A stretch of 64,000 nt of DNA from Antedon bifida (lineage: Eukaryota; Echinodermata; Crinoidea; Comatulida; Antedonidae), in the NCBI GenBank assembly GCA_963402885.1, contig OY727100.1, positions 13,609,395 to 13,673,394 of the forward strand. Reading direction: 5' to 3'. This document shows, piece by piece, positions 26,001-37,240 of the stretch. Position numbers and translations under genes: made by a program. The notes under the pieces were generated by a model. That model worked only from the letters and a program-made list of their open reading frames with translations. It made no database searches and was not told where the DNA came from. Each line of letters begins with the position of its first letter. Within the stretch, counting starts at the first letter, position 1.

Positions 26001-29000
26001 GGTGCACAGGCCTTGAAGGACCAGTTTTAGAAGGCTCGGATTATTGCTGTCTTTGGCAACTATAAGGAGAAAATGCAACTATGTCATTTACGACACTCTT
26101 CGTAAATTTCCAGTTACAAATCATTGTTGCAGATTTATTATTAAGTGCTATCAAAATGGAGACCTTCAGAATTATGGTGATAACATTGAGAAAGTATATG
26201 GGTTGGCTGTAGTGTTAAAAAATATACTTCCCCACGTTTACAGAAAAGTCTTTTAATAGCGAGAAAGAAGAAGGCGTTTTACTGTGCTTACCTAGATATT
26301 TGAATACTGCACTTGTTGCCTGCCTCACTGTAGATGCTGGATGCATTAGATACAAGTTAAATGTGGAGAAATACAGAGGCCAGCTGGGTAGAAGATGGCC
26401 TGGTGGCATGTGCTACAAAGCAATTATTATTTTGTTTTTTATTTGTTGCTTAATATATCAAATAAAAAATACAGGACAGGATGAGAGGATAACCATATAC
26501 AGTAAGCTCTAGAGCTTGTTTCCATAGGGGTCCCCGACATATAAAGAAAAAAAACAGACATACAAAATAACAGTGCACAATATACACAGTGATCAATTAC
26601 TCAAATGAAGTCAACATTATGAATTCTTGTTATTTTTCCGTTTTTTATTCTTTCATGATGTTCACATGCACACAGAATCAATCACCTAGGCCTAGAATTG
26701 ATCAAATTTGTAAACCAACTCAACCTTATGCCAATAATACCACCATATGACATCATAGTTCTAGATACCTGTAGAATGTGTCGTTACCTTTATAAGGTTG
26801 ATGCAGACTCCTAGAAGTCCTTCTGCACTGTAGGCGTCCAGGAACTTGTAATGCTTACACAGCACAGCATGGTGAGGTAGGCCCTGACTGAGAACATGAC
26901 CATCATCTATATCAAGTGACATAGTTATACCGGTCCCGTCACACAGGTGGGACAGAGCCTCTTTAAAAGACTGCAGTGCTTCCTAAAATCAACATAAAAA
27001 AGCTGTGGTGTAACGCACAGGGCAAAGGCCCCTGGTTTAGTACTCCTACAGGGGCCCTCCAATGCTGGTTTTAGCATTGGACTCCTCATACTCTGGGGTC
27101 CCTTAATCTCTGAGGCCCCTGGGTTTAGCCAGTGAGTGCTAACAGCCATTATGCCACTGAAAAAAGGGCATATGCTGCAGCTAACAACAGTATTTCTATA
27201 TACAGTAGAACACCTCTTTTGGGAAACCTCTATTGAAAACACTTACTTATAAAACAAACAAAGGGAAATAATATGTTTTAATTTTATGATCGCTAACTTC
27301 GATTCAGGGGACACCCATATAAAGAGCGTTAATGGTAATAAAAATACAGAATCTATGTCATTCCTTATGACCATCTACTGTATACAAAGCGTGGAGCTGA
27401 CGGGCGGTTTCCGCTGAGGACAGTTACAGATTTTACTTGGGACAAGATATGCGGTTTTCCGCTTACCGTTACTGTTCGTCTGTGTAAATTGGTCTTTAAG
27501 GAGAAACTTTTAGATAAAATGAAGTAGGAGAAATACTGTATGTTGTTACACTATGGTGAACATATATCCCGGGCACACCCCTATTAAGGGGACACCTTGG
27601 TGGGTCCTGATGGTGTCCACTTAATATGACGACTGTATTTAGTACAAGCGATGGTACCTAATCACATGAAATATATGTACAAAGGTGTTTCTTAACAAAC
27701 ACTACATAATAACATAAAATAATTGCCTTACCTTGAATTCACACCTATATAAATAAGTAGCAAAAGCTTTGGTAGCTTGCTCTCGTACAGTGAGTTGAGG
27801 ATGTGCTAACATTGAATAAATAATAGAATGCATCTTACATGTGATGAAGTCAGGCAGTTGTTTTAACTGAGAACGGCCAAACTAAAAATGGAAAAAAAAT
27901 ACACAAAAGAATACAGATGCTCTGTCATAAAAATTTGCTATAAACACCAGCAACAAATGTTGCTCAGGTGACAGAGGTAGTTCCAGGATATTATGATGGG
28001 GGAATGGAACAGGGGGTGAAACTGCTTATTTTTACCTTTCAAATAATAATAATATGGTATTTATAAGGAGCCCTTCCAAAATAGACCAGAGTGTCGTACA
28101 TACTTCAAATGATAAATCTTAAAATTACAAGCATTAAAACTCAGTAACTCTTATGGTTCCATATACTGTATAGCAGATTCAGACTTAAAGCCAGAGGTTC
28201 ATCCATTTTGTCTTATTGTAATCTCCACACACCATCAAAATTATAATCATTATTAGTACAAATGTATATATATGGTAATATGTTGTGTGAAACAACAGAT
28301 TGGACAGACATTCTTATCCAACTTTTATCAAATAAATGATCAGGATTTTCGACATTTTGAATAACATACCTTTATGTATTTTGCTGAGGGTGATTGTTCC
28401 AATGGTCGGGTATCAATCCACTGAAAGCGTTTTAATGTCGAGTTTATAGCCATTAATGCGCCTTCTATATTTTGCCATGTGCTTTCTGGTGCTTCACAAA
28501 TCTGTTTAAAAAGAAGTTGATTTTTTTTTAATTATTATTATTCAACTTCTAAGATCTTCATTAGTGAAGGATGGACCAACAGGTGGTAAACACCTTTAAA
28601 ACAGTTCCAATTGCCCAATGAGAACAGTTATGAACAGTGGCTGTGTGTGACATTGTACTAGTACACTGGGGTAATCCCCTACACGTTTCAAAAGATGTAC
28701 TAGGTTCTTTAAAGTGCCATGAGCCAGATGGAACCATAGAGCGAGTGAGCCTCGAACCCTTGTCGATGTTATGGCTACGTAATTACGATTCCATTGTCTT
28801 AACAGCTCGGCCACTCACTCACACAACTCTCCTTGATCATAGTTTTGATGGTGGAGCAATTCTTCTTGGATAAGGATTTAAAACTAGAGCTCAAGTGTCC
28901 ATATTTGGCTTGTGTGCATTTTTAAAATACCAAGTGTGTGTAACGGTCCAAGATAGTTGTTTATTTCTGGCAACAGCCACCACCTGAGTGTTTAACTTAC

Positions 29001-30250
29001 CTGAGTTAAATCACCAAAGAACACTTCCAACTCTGAAATCTGGAACTTCTCAACAACAGCCGATATTCTTGAGACGCAAACATTTCTAATCGCTGACCAG
29101 ATATCCTTGATACCAAGTAAGATGAGGTGACGGATGAGGTCAAAGTTTGCATGAAGCTCCGGTGTGTCTGCACGCAACTTAAACCATTCCATCACGTGCA
29201 TGACAGTTTGGTTACGCACCACCGGTTTTGTAGTAGCTATAAAAAGGTGAATGTGAAAAAAAAAACTTAAATTAATAAATATCAAACATACATTACAACT
29301 CCTCCTTAAGGACACCGGACACCATCCTTGAAACGAAAAAGGGTGGGGAAATATATGTTTTGACAATATGGCTAACCCCTATTTAGGAGACACACCTACT
29401 AAAAAAACCCTTTTTGGGGTCCTGAAGGTGTTCCCTTTATAATTGTTACTGTATTTATATAAGCTTCTTACTGAATAGAGGTATTTCTTACTGTTTGAAT
29501 ACTTACATTGTGATATGGAATAGATGAAACTTTCAAGAAGGTTCGCAGACAACTGCTGTGACATATACCTGTTAGAACAAAAGTACTGTATTGTAGTTAT
29601 TATTAAACAAAATAGTCTAATCTTAAAAGAGAATAGTTTATCTAATGAATATGTAAATAAGCTGAGTGCTAATAATGACACTGATTCGAATGAATTTGCT
29701 GTTCATATGCTTAAGTACTGTAATTGTCCTTAAGTACTGTAAAAAGATCACTATAAGATTTAGTCTTTTCACTAAGAGTATCAGAATAAACATATTTTTA
29801 GTTTGCTACTAACCAAAGATTCCATGATTTAAACTTGTACTTAACTTACCATCTAATCATGTCATCTAGAAATTCATTCAGTTTTCCTTTAGCAATCCGT
29901 TCTGTAATGTTTTTTGCTCCCGTGGTCGGCCTGGGGCTTGGCGGCAAATCAAGACATGTATCCTCCTTCCTTGACTCGGACCATCCAAATCGACGTTCAA
30001 ATACGTAACTCGTGAATTGGTTAAGATCGTGCTGTTCAGGCAAAAAAGTCTCTGGAGTAATGGCAGGAAAGGGGTTGTCTTCTGCATCCTCTCCAGCATG
30101 TTGTAACCACTGCAACTCTAGGTCCTCAATTGTGATGTCACATTTTTCTGCATTGCTAGATAAGTGGTTGATGATAGTACCAAGCGCTTGAACCTCTTCA
30201 TCAGGATTTTTTACATCCTTTAAACTTTCAAATAATTCTTGATTTTTCAT
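11070..30250 (-). CDS. Large HEAT/ARM-like helical-repeat protein, unnamed
   Basis: Coding exons (minus): 29850-30252 (ATG 30248-30250), 29507-29568, 29001-29236, 28370-28501, 27732-27881, 26788-26982, 26292-26412, 25793-26059, 25062-25248, 24855-24969, 24327-24425, 24141-24187, doubtful 22965-22979, 21357-21480, 21102-21229, 20769-20907, 20296-20481, 19666-19845, 19111-19250, 18747-18944, 18237-18363, 17744-17863, 12770-12893, 12090-12256, 11738-11810, 11070-11158 (TGA 11070-11072). All phases agree: 3822 nt, 1273 residues. The body is helix-rich with HEAT-like stretches (LIRHLILLGIKDIWSAIRN, ASTVRQATSAVFKYL, HPQLTVREQATKAFATYL). The last ~130 residues are acidic and Ser-rich with WDSWEEEEE, then a short helix ending SLLDQ. 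No signal peptide or catalytic domain seen. A 5' non-coding exon is likely, as an acceptor (TCTCTTTCAG) sits 2 nt before the ATG. The intron after 21357 starts with GC (AAG|GCAAGT). I do not recognise the family. Confidence 0.85.
12393..12562. mobile_element. MITE family 1, copy A
   Basis: Ends TAAAGCTCTGTCTACACTAT and the inverse (TTTGATAGTGTAGACATAGT) around a core with CATATATGGGCACATCACA. It lies in the intron between exons 12090-12256 and 12770-12893. In this copy the core is inverted and partly doubled (AATATGGTAGTGAT occurs twice). Confidence 0.85.
12590..12748 (+). mobile_element. SINE/LINE 3'-tail fragment
   Basis: Ends in GGCGCTATATAAATGATCGA followed by short GATT repeats, a 3' tail type common to tRNA-derived SINEs and CR1/L2-like LINEs. 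No tRNA-like head is seen. It lies 21 bp from the exon at 12770. Confidence 0.45.
13046..17607. repeat. 4.6 kb higher-order minisatellite, 22/24-bp units, intronic
   Basis: Roughly 200 head-to-tail copies of AGGGGATTGTCTCCCAGAGAGT (22 bp) mixed with a 24-bp form that has CTCCACCA for CTCCCA, and a C-to-T variant (TTTCCC). It fills almost the whole intron between exons 12770-12893 and 17744-17863. Rare markers repeat at fixed spacing: GTTTTTCAGAG at 13993, 15035 and 16201, and GAGAGTGAAG at 13711, 14753 and 15919, both giving 1042 and 1166 bp. So the array contains at least three super-units. The 17160-17607 edge is more varied. Minus-strand frames stay open for up to 1588 codons only because the unit holds no stop in any frame; this is not a gene. 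Confidence 0.95.
18237..18363 (-). other. Exon example: junction-rich helical segment of the unnamed gene
   Basis: This exon (reading SCLSVVIIMEDWLHRQCL at its start) is flanked by a CCCATCAG acceptor and a GTTAGT donor. It is entered separately because its 5' border depends on a weak acceptor; phase with both neighbours supports it. Confidence 0.7.
19934..19972. other. Intronic hairpin
   Basis: TGCCTACAAAAGC and its exact complement GCTTTTGTAGGCA are separated by 13 bases of A/T. A 13-bp stem with no known role, perhaps a tiny MITE remnant. Confidence 0.55.
20616..20749. mobile_element. MITE family 1, copy B
   Basis: CTAAAGGTCTGTCTAC to TTTGATAGTGTAGACAGAGC, core with GATGTGCCCATATATGG. 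The left arm has lost a few bases. It ends 19 bp from the splice donor of exon 20769-20907. Confidence 0.85.
22686..22840. mobile_element. MITE family 1, copy C
   Basis: Left arm reduced to AGTCTATCAAACT; right arm GTTGATAGTGTAGTCAGAGC complete. The core carries the ATATCACTACCATAT block twice. Confidence 0.8.
22965..22979 (-). other. Possible 15-nt microexon of the helical-repeat gene
   Basis: GAAGATGTTGAAGAG lies between CATATAG and GTACAG. If spliced in, it joins 24141-24187 to 21357-21480 in frame, adding about five residues (KMLKR-like). Skipping it is equally in frame. The acceptor has a poor pyrimidine tract, so this is a guess. Confidence 0.3.
23170..23395. repeat. Minisatellite, ~22-bp unit, with flanking G runs
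   Basis: Eight to ten imperfect copies of GGTTATGGGAGGTACTAGCG lie between an upstream GA/G-rich stretch and two 14-bp G runs (23403-23416 and 23474-23487). The sense strand of the host gene would be C-rich here. Confidence 0.75.
24572..24829. mobile_element. MITE family 1, copy D (partial plus complete)
   Basis: Two left arms (TTAAGCTCTGTCTACACTAT at 24572 and about 24675) share one right arm ending at 24829. So a partial copy sits in front of a complete one. The right end is 25 bp from the inferred splice donor of exon 24855-24969, whose donor (ATG|GTGGGG) is weak. Confidence 0.85.
25398..25668 (+). mobile_element. tRNA-derived SINE, family S1
   Basis: Shares its body with the copy at 47343-47645: ACATTGCTTGTAT, TTACTTATGTTTG, CTCTCTCCATCC, GATTACTAGCTGCATTATGG, AAATCCAGGATATTATTATT. 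The head has a B-box-like AAGTTCAAATC. It ends in an ATT microsatellite and is intronic. Confidence 0.75.
27190..27640. repeat. Dispersed GGGACACC/CTATTAAGG repeat
   Basis: Fragments such as AACACCTCTTTTGGGAAACC, GGGGACACCCATATAAAG and CCCTATTAAGGGGACACC match stretches at about 11500-11640, 29290-29445, 33330-33425, 33570-33712, 43085-43440 and 47645-47880. This is a degenerate interspersed family, probably a decayed transposon or locally expanded satellite seed. Confidence 0.5.
28600..28830 (-). mobile_element. tRNA-derived SINE, family S2
   Basis: On the minus strand the head reads AGTGGCCGAGCTGTTAAGAC (A box, leucine/serine-tRNA-like), with GGGTTCGAGGCTC (B box) about 50 bp on. A non-tRNA body follows (GGTTCCATCTGGCTCATGGC). 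It is intronic and in the sense of the host gene. Confidence 0.7.
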
Positions 30251-30252
30251 TT

Positions 30253-32145
30253 CTGAAAGAGACAAAAAGGGTGATAAAGTAAACATAAGCAAATAAAGGA
30301 AAATAAGTAACGGACAGATGACATATATTAATAAATAAATGCTAGGCCTAGTCTAATAGCGCAGGCGGGGGAGGACGACTCTAAACCTTCTCCACTGCGC
30401 CGTTTATAGCACAGACTCTAGGCCTAGGCCCTAGCCTAGGCCCAGACTAGGCCTAGAGGCCTACTACTACTAGACTAGGCCTCTAGGTATCCTAACCTTT
30501 AACTACCTTTTAACCGGTAGCCTACCTTATTCTACCGAAAATTTAGATTTTAAAATAATAAACAACAACAACAATGTGTTTATCTTTTCAGATTTGATTC
30601 GATAGGAACATTTCCTAACAACAGTTTGACAGTTTTAAAAACATCATGATCAAAGCGTCCTTAGTTTTGTTCCTTAGATTCAAACAGCGCCCTCTTTTAT
30701 TATTATGCACGGTTTTATCAAATATTTGCGCCCGAAAGGCATTCCATCGCAGTATTACAATTATTTTAGCAACAATTTATTTACGCTTTCAATTTTTGTT
30801 TTTCTTTTTATCGAATACCTAGGTAAATAAACATTTGCCGTTAGTATTTGTTTCAGAATTTGTTTAGGTGTTCAGTTATTAAGAATTTTTCACACAAGGC
30901 CGGTGACATTATTATACTCCTCCTTAGTCTCCTTTGTTTTTAGGCCTACTCGGGCGATAAAAATGGGATATTCCAATTTAAAGTATTAAAATTCGAAAAA
31001 AAAAATAAAGACAACGGATGATATACCAAGGTATACTATGTAACAAATAAAACAGTATATTCCTTTAAAATTTCCGATCGTAAATTCCCTTCAAATTCTT
31101 CTTTTTTATAATACTAATTCAATATTCCTTGCTGATTCAATAAGGCTTACTTAACCATATACAATACTTCTAATAGTAATTCACACTCTAATTAGTAATA
31201 GTAACCCCCTTCTAATAGTAAAACCCACCTTATAAGTCAATCTATAATAATAACCCACTACTCTAATAGTAGGCCCTAACCCATGGGGGTTACTATTAGA
31301 GTCATAAAAACTATTGACAAAATGACATTATGAAGACAGGTCGTTTACGACAGCCGTATTTTAAAAATAAGGAAAATGCATGGATTTTTTAGTTTATAAA
31401 ATAAAGTTAGGCCTACAGTTCAAACAAATTTGTTTATTCGTACGGTACTGTTTTATTATTTTGCTATGCGTTGCTTACCGGAAAAGTTGGGGTGGGTTAC
31501 TATTTTCAAGTGCCTAATTTAAGATTAGTTATAGTAACCCACTACTCTAATAGTAACCCACCCTAAAAAACAATCAACAAATATTAACCCAGGGTTACAA
31601 TTAGAAGATTTACGGTACCCTAATTGATTATTACTATACACATGGAGTAAAGAATTATTATTCTTTACTCCATGCTATACAAGTCTTCAATTAATATGTA
31701 GGCCCTATTATTTTAATTGATTTCCCTTTTGATTCTATTTTTCCTTTATAAATTCTTTTTATTTTAATTTAATTTTTAATTTTTTTATGTTATCGTCAAA
31801 TTGTAGTTTTGTGAGGGTCTCTAATGATCAGCTGAATAAAGTATCTGGTATAAGCAAAGATAGTTTGGTATAAGCAATCTTTGGTATAAGAAATATTACT
31901 AACACAATAGAGGGCGTAGTATAAAGAGTTCCCGAACTTAATTTTAAATAATGATTTCTCGAAGGAATATAACTAAAATAGTATACAATATTGTAATCTA
32001 TAGAAATATAGACCTTTTCGGTAATATTGTTACTTGTATGACTTAATTATCGAAAAAGGTGTTAAAATACTATTAATATTAATTATTTGAAATTATTATT
32101 TTGAAAGGTCAAAGTTTATACGGAGAAACGACATAATCCATCATC
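30253..32145. promoter_or_regulatory. Head-to-head spacer, probable bidirectional promoter
   Basis: The helical-repeat gene (minus) and UBE2V (plus) start on either side, 1.9 kb apart. A CTAGGCCTAG-rich block lies at 30340-30520 and a GC-richer patch at 30355-30405. Other content: several ACTCTAATAGTAACCC words (31190-31310, 31520-31570), one pair forming an inverted repeat, and a hairpin at 31641-31674. Any 5' non-coding exon of the minus gene should be here. No core promoter motif is clear. Confidence 0.5.
31641..31674. other. Perfect 15-bp hairpin
   Basis: CATGGAGTAAAGAAT, loop TATT, then ATTCTTTACTCCATG. It is in the spacer upstream of UBE2V. Confidence 0.7.
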
Positions 32146-33876
32146 ATGGCGGGATCCGCGATCACAGGTTTGTTAAATATCTATATTTTATGTATAAACT
32201 TCAAAATGAAAACACTTTCCGTGATGTTATGCCCTTTATCAGATATTTTCCTACAATCACAGTTCTGTGTAATTTTGAAAAAGTTCTTTTTTTTATGATA
32301 ATTAAACGTTTGTTTAACCACAAATTTACCGGCGCGGCAGTTCAGAGAGTGGTGGAAGTACTGTGTATTGTAGTCGAGTGTTCCGTGTTTTAATATTCAC
32401 ACGGCACGGGCGGTGTCTATTCAGTATTCACGACGATTTTCACGACCTACCTACGATAATCTGACTGGGCTAGAATGGAATGTTCTACATTTCATATAAT
32501 CTACATGATCAACGCCGATTATTATATTATGCACATGACCATTATTGACATTAATTAGCCCTTCTTTTTCTATAGGTTAGGCCTACCTAGGGCCTAGGCC
32601 TAGATTAAAATAATAATTAAATAAAATTCAATAGGAATGGCAAAAAAAAAACAATCGCTTCTTGATTAGCCTACTAGGCTAAATAGAGCATGACAGAGTG
32701 ACACTGTACTGACAACAGTCATCATATACAACAACAGTACTTATAAATTATTAGAAATTTAACAATTATGTTGGTGCGGACACGACGATGACAGTTTGTA
32801 CATACAACTCTGAGAAAGTCATAATTTTTGTTATTACAATTTTTTTAATGGTTTTTTTTTAGTTGTTCCTCGTAATTTTAGACTTTTGGAAGAATTAGAA
32901 GATGGTCAAAAAGGTGGAGGGGATGGCACTATAAGTTGGGGATTGCAATCTGACGATGACTTGCACCTACACGGATGGAATGGCATGATTATTGGCCCAC
33001 CAAGAGTGAGTTGTTTACCTCAAAGTGTCATCACTTATTGTTTATTATGATTCTGATCAAATATCTAGTAATTTGATTTATACGCTACTAGCCCAAGTAT
33101 CAATAGCACTTTAAACTACTACTAATCTTACTTTTTCTTGTTTTATTTATTTCCAGTCAGTGTTTGATGGAAGAATGTACAGCTTGAGTATGGACTGTGG
33201 CATGGAATACCCAGATAAACCTCCAATTGTTCGATTTTTGACCAGGATAAATCTTAACTGTGTAAATAGCACTGGATTAGTAAGTAGATAAAAATACATC
33301 CTTTGCTGCATGTGACACAATACAGTAGACCAAACAAGGTGTCCACTGATTAGGGGTTAGCTTAATACATATGTTGACAACGCAATAGGGGTTTCTCAAA
33401 GAAAGGGTGTTACTGTACTACATAAAATCCTATAAGAACAGTTATTGTAATACATTTTGTTGAAGAATGTGAAACAAAATATGTACATTACCTTCTACAT
33501 GCCAATCTTAACCATGGATTAAAAATCATAATAATAAATAAATACAACATTTATATGTACAGCATTACCCTCCTATTCAGGGGACGAAACGAATAAGGTG
33601 TGATATATGTTTTAACACTACATCCCCTATATAGGAGACCCACCCATTATTATTTAAGAGCACTCTTTTGTTCTCGGACGTGTCCCTTTAATAGTACTGT
33701 AATATTACTACTATATATATGATATATTGTTACAGGTCGAAACCAAGAAATTCAGTGTACTGGACAAATGGCAACGTAATTACACACTAAAGACGGTTTT
33801 AAGTGAATTAAGGAGATTAATGTTATTGAAAGAGAATGTGAAACTAGCTCAACCACCAGAAGGCTCAACTTACTGA
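32146..33876 (+). CDS. UBE2V: Ubiquitin-conjugating enzyme E2 variant (MMS2/UEV1 type)
   Basis: Complete gene, four exons: 32146-32167, 32863-33005, 33157-33279 and 33736-33876 (TGA 33874-33876). They join in phase to 429 nt, 142 residues, close to vertebrate UBE2V2 (145). Diagnostic stretches: [57 protein letters not shown] and QPPEG near the end. The segment where active E2s carry the catalytic Cys reads [14 protein letters not shown] and lacks the active-site context, as in UEVs. The family pairs with UBC13 (UBE2N) to build K63-linked ubiquitin chains in DNA-damage tolerance and immune signalling. One invertebrate gene usually corresponds to both vertebrate UBE2V1 and UBE2V2. All donors and acceptors are canonical. 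Confidence 0.96.
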
Positions 33877-34954
33877 TTAGTTTGTTAGTACCTGCTTAAT
33901 TATCCTATCAAAAATATAAGCAAAGACCTGTTTAAAAAAAAAACGAATTTGCATTGAAAATGTGTGATTGAATATAGGTCTTGTTTTGATACTTATGCTT
34001 ATTCTATTATGTGAAAAAGTCAGGTCATGACTTGACCTGTTTATGAAAATGGAGTTGAGGTGGGTTTATAACAATGTTGTGTAAACTAGTAGAAAACGTT
34101 TGTCCAGTAATAACAATTCATAATGATTCCATGGTCATAAAATGACAGTAGTTGACATTTTACAGGGCAATTCACCTGTCATTATTATTCAATGAATATT
34201 CAACAGTTTTCGATTTCCTCATGAATATTTAAAAGTATTGATAAATATGGTGTTAAAAAATGTTTAGAATTATGTGACATGATCATTAATATTTAAAATA
34301 TCCATTTTCTGAGTATGACCAAGGATATTAAGACAATCTTCAACATATGAATATTCATTAAATTAAACCAATACATTTTACTAAATTTGTTTTGTTTTTG
34401 CATTAATCTCAAGTAATATTCGATAGGAATGCATTATTATTGACATTTTTTTTCCAAAAAACTAATTCCAAATTTAGTGGCTGTCAGGAAGCAATATACA
34501 CTGTATGATTTAACTGAAATGTACTGTACAAAACAAACTTATTCCATTTTGAAGATGATAATAAGAAAAACACTTATATAAAAAATAACATGCTATTATA
34601 TCAAATTGTTAACCGTGTTTGTCAAAGATAAGTAAATAAAACTTTAAAAATCACTTTTAAAATTGGCTTTGTTGTTCTTTGAAACAAATTTATCAACATA
34701 GAAAATTATCATGGTACATACCAAATATTAATTAAAGCAATTATTTATTCGGTACAAAATTTAAGTTTTTCTTTGATTTTGATAGAACAGGTGAACTTAT
34801 AGCTTTAATATATATTACTAGATATTGTCAAGTTTAAATTGTTCTCTGGTGATAACACCAGTTTCAACCAGGTTTAAAACGTCTAATATAAAATATAATG
34901 AATTGCAAACTAAATTTTTTAATTGATAAAGAAAAACACAAACACAAACAAAAG

Positions 34955-35211
34955 TTAAAGATGTATTGTCCCCCCAAAAACCTGAAAACTTTAATAAAGT
35001 TATTTACTTTTTTTTAAAAATCAACAAAAATAATTATTTCACTTATAAAAAGACAAAAGAAACGGTTAATTTTTTGCTTTAAATTAGTTTTTTTTTCAGG
35101 AAAATAATTTCTTTTTCCGATCCAGTTTTAAGACAAAGTGAATAACTATTATGTGACATTAAAATGGCATATCCAAATAAAGTTTTTTTTAGGGGGACAA
35201 TATATCTTTAA
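34955..35211. mobile_element. Small MITE, second copy of the 2765 family
   Basis: TTAAAGATGTATTGTCCCCC at the left end and AGGGGGACAATATATCTTTA at the right are inverted repeats around a 210-bp AT-rich core. It is longer than the copy at 2765-2892 but has the same ends. No open frame. Confidence 0.7.
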
Positions 35212-35784
35212 ATAGGAATATATACAGTTTATACAATTTTTGTTTATAGCATGCACTATTTACATTTTATATTGCTCCGTTAGATTTATTGCATTCAGAA
35301 AATTGATGTTACTATCAATATGGTTCAGTCAGCAATTCAGCTAAATATTCGTAAACGGAAGACGTTTTATATTTTATAATAGAAATTTTAAACCTCGATA
35401 TATCTAACAGTTGGTGGTTAGTTGTTAGTATGAATTTATAATTTTTTATTAGATGTTGACGTTGTGCAGAGTGGTATTACGAAGCAATAGAACATGCTTA
35501 CAGTTGTGATAGCTTCTGTGACTACACCAGTCTTCTTCTGTCGATTCAAGAGCATGCACGGCTTCATAAATTCTGGCGTCATGACATAAAAATCTTTCAT
35601 AAAACTACTAAATGTACATTTTTCTTTAACTTTAAATGTTTGTTGTCTTGTTTTTTTTCTTAGAATAATGGTTCAAATTATTCTACTGTAGTTACCTTTA
35701 AAAGAATATGTATCACATATGATACATATGTGACACTGTATTACAGAAATTGCCTATAATACTGTAAAATATTATTAGTTACAC

Positions 35785-35898
35785 CCTGCTTGTTCACGGA
35801 ATACGGGAAATATCTACGTTCTGGTTCCATATCCTTCGGCCTCATGGAATATGGAACCAGAACGTAGATATTTCCCGTATTTCGTAAGAACAAGCAGG
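35785..35898. other. Foldback element with ~48-bp arms
   Basis: The arms 35785-35832 and 35849-35898 are near-perfect inverted copies (CCTGCTTGTT...GTTCCATAT and ATATGGAAC...AACAAGCAGG) around a 16-base spacer. The phrase AATACGGGA recurs nearby (about 35960, 36010), so a larger decayed foldback transposon is possible. Confidence 0.75.
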
Positions 35899-36301
35899 TT
35901 GCAACGACTTTATCTCTTAGAATACATAAACAACGAGCGCGTAGAAACATCAAACAGGTAATACGGGATATATTACCCTTCTGATCCACTTGACTGAGTA
36001 AATGGGCGTAATACGGAATTATATCTCATACATATTGACCAATCGGATTACAGAATTCATGTACACTAAGAGATAAAATGTCATATCTTGAGATACAGTA
36101 CATATAATCTGGTGAGCTACTGCAATGCATTAGTGATTACAGAAACTGCAGTAGAGCAATTTGCACAATCTAGATTTTTGTATGTATGTTAACAACTTCA
36201 TTATTAGTAGAAAAAGATTCTTTAATTCTTCCGATTCTGTATATTAAACTGGCACACTGCTTTAACCAAACACTGTCTGACTGATAATTTGTTAATAATT
36301 C

Positions 36302-36329
36302 CAGGGAAGAGTAATTTCACTCTTCCCTG
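36302..36329. other. Small hairpin
   Basis: CAGGGAAGAGT, a 6-base loop, then ACTCTTCCCTG; 11-bp stem. Role unknown. Confidence 0.55.
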
Positions 36330-37240
36330 ATAATTCAAACATGGATGCTAGGCAGAAATCGTTGTAGACTTCCGCACAGCATAAACCTTATTTTAAGGCC
36401 TCCCACCCTGCCTAATTTCAACACAGCACCCACCAATGAAACCTATGGGTACCTGAAAGTAAGTACTGTGTTTTCCCCCACACACTTTAGGTTTTAAATC
36501 ACCCACTCCAAGACTTTTCTATCTACATTCCTGTTAAATGTGTCAACTCACAGGTCCTCATGGTGTATGGTTCGAATCCATGGCAATCTCTTTTTGCACT
36601 CTCCTTTACTTTATACCATAACAGACACTGGTCTTGTCTGCTTTTTCTGGCAGAAACTCACACATACTCATCTATTCCTACTGGTTGGAGTCACCTAGCC
36701 TACTATTATTCTTCAACCCAGGCTCTTAACATCTTCTACTGTTTTAAAGATGCCACCGTACCTATCCAAAAAACAACAAAAACATTCTCTGTAAAAATAG
36801 TTTATTTTCAATTCCATACTTGTATATTATATAACAAAGATTAAACTTTTTACAAGTAAAACTATTTGTACTACTAACCAGTAGAAATAATACTGTACAA
36901 ATTCATCTGAATATTCAGCATTTTAAACTTGATTACATTCTCCTTGACTGAATACATTATTATTATTATTATTTTATAAATTCATTTTAATATTTCTTTT
37001 TAAACATGATAGTTTATTTTAATTTCTGTTATTGTTTTTACTAATTAAAACATCTTCACAAGCTGTTGTCTGTCCATAGATGGACAAATGAATGCCATTT
37101 TTTCCATTGTTGTCCAATATTTGTCTTTGTATACTATCTTCAGCACAAGCAATTCGTCAGCCTCCCATGGGAGTGTTGCATGCTGAAACAAGGTGGTCCA
37201 GTATTTCCGTTGTATAATGATCACTCTACACTTCACTTTG

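Noticed and set aside
28600-28830. tRNA gene on the minus strand
   Set aside because: A and B boxes are present, but the spacing and the missing acceptor stem do not give a cloverleaf. The downstream body marks it as a SINE.
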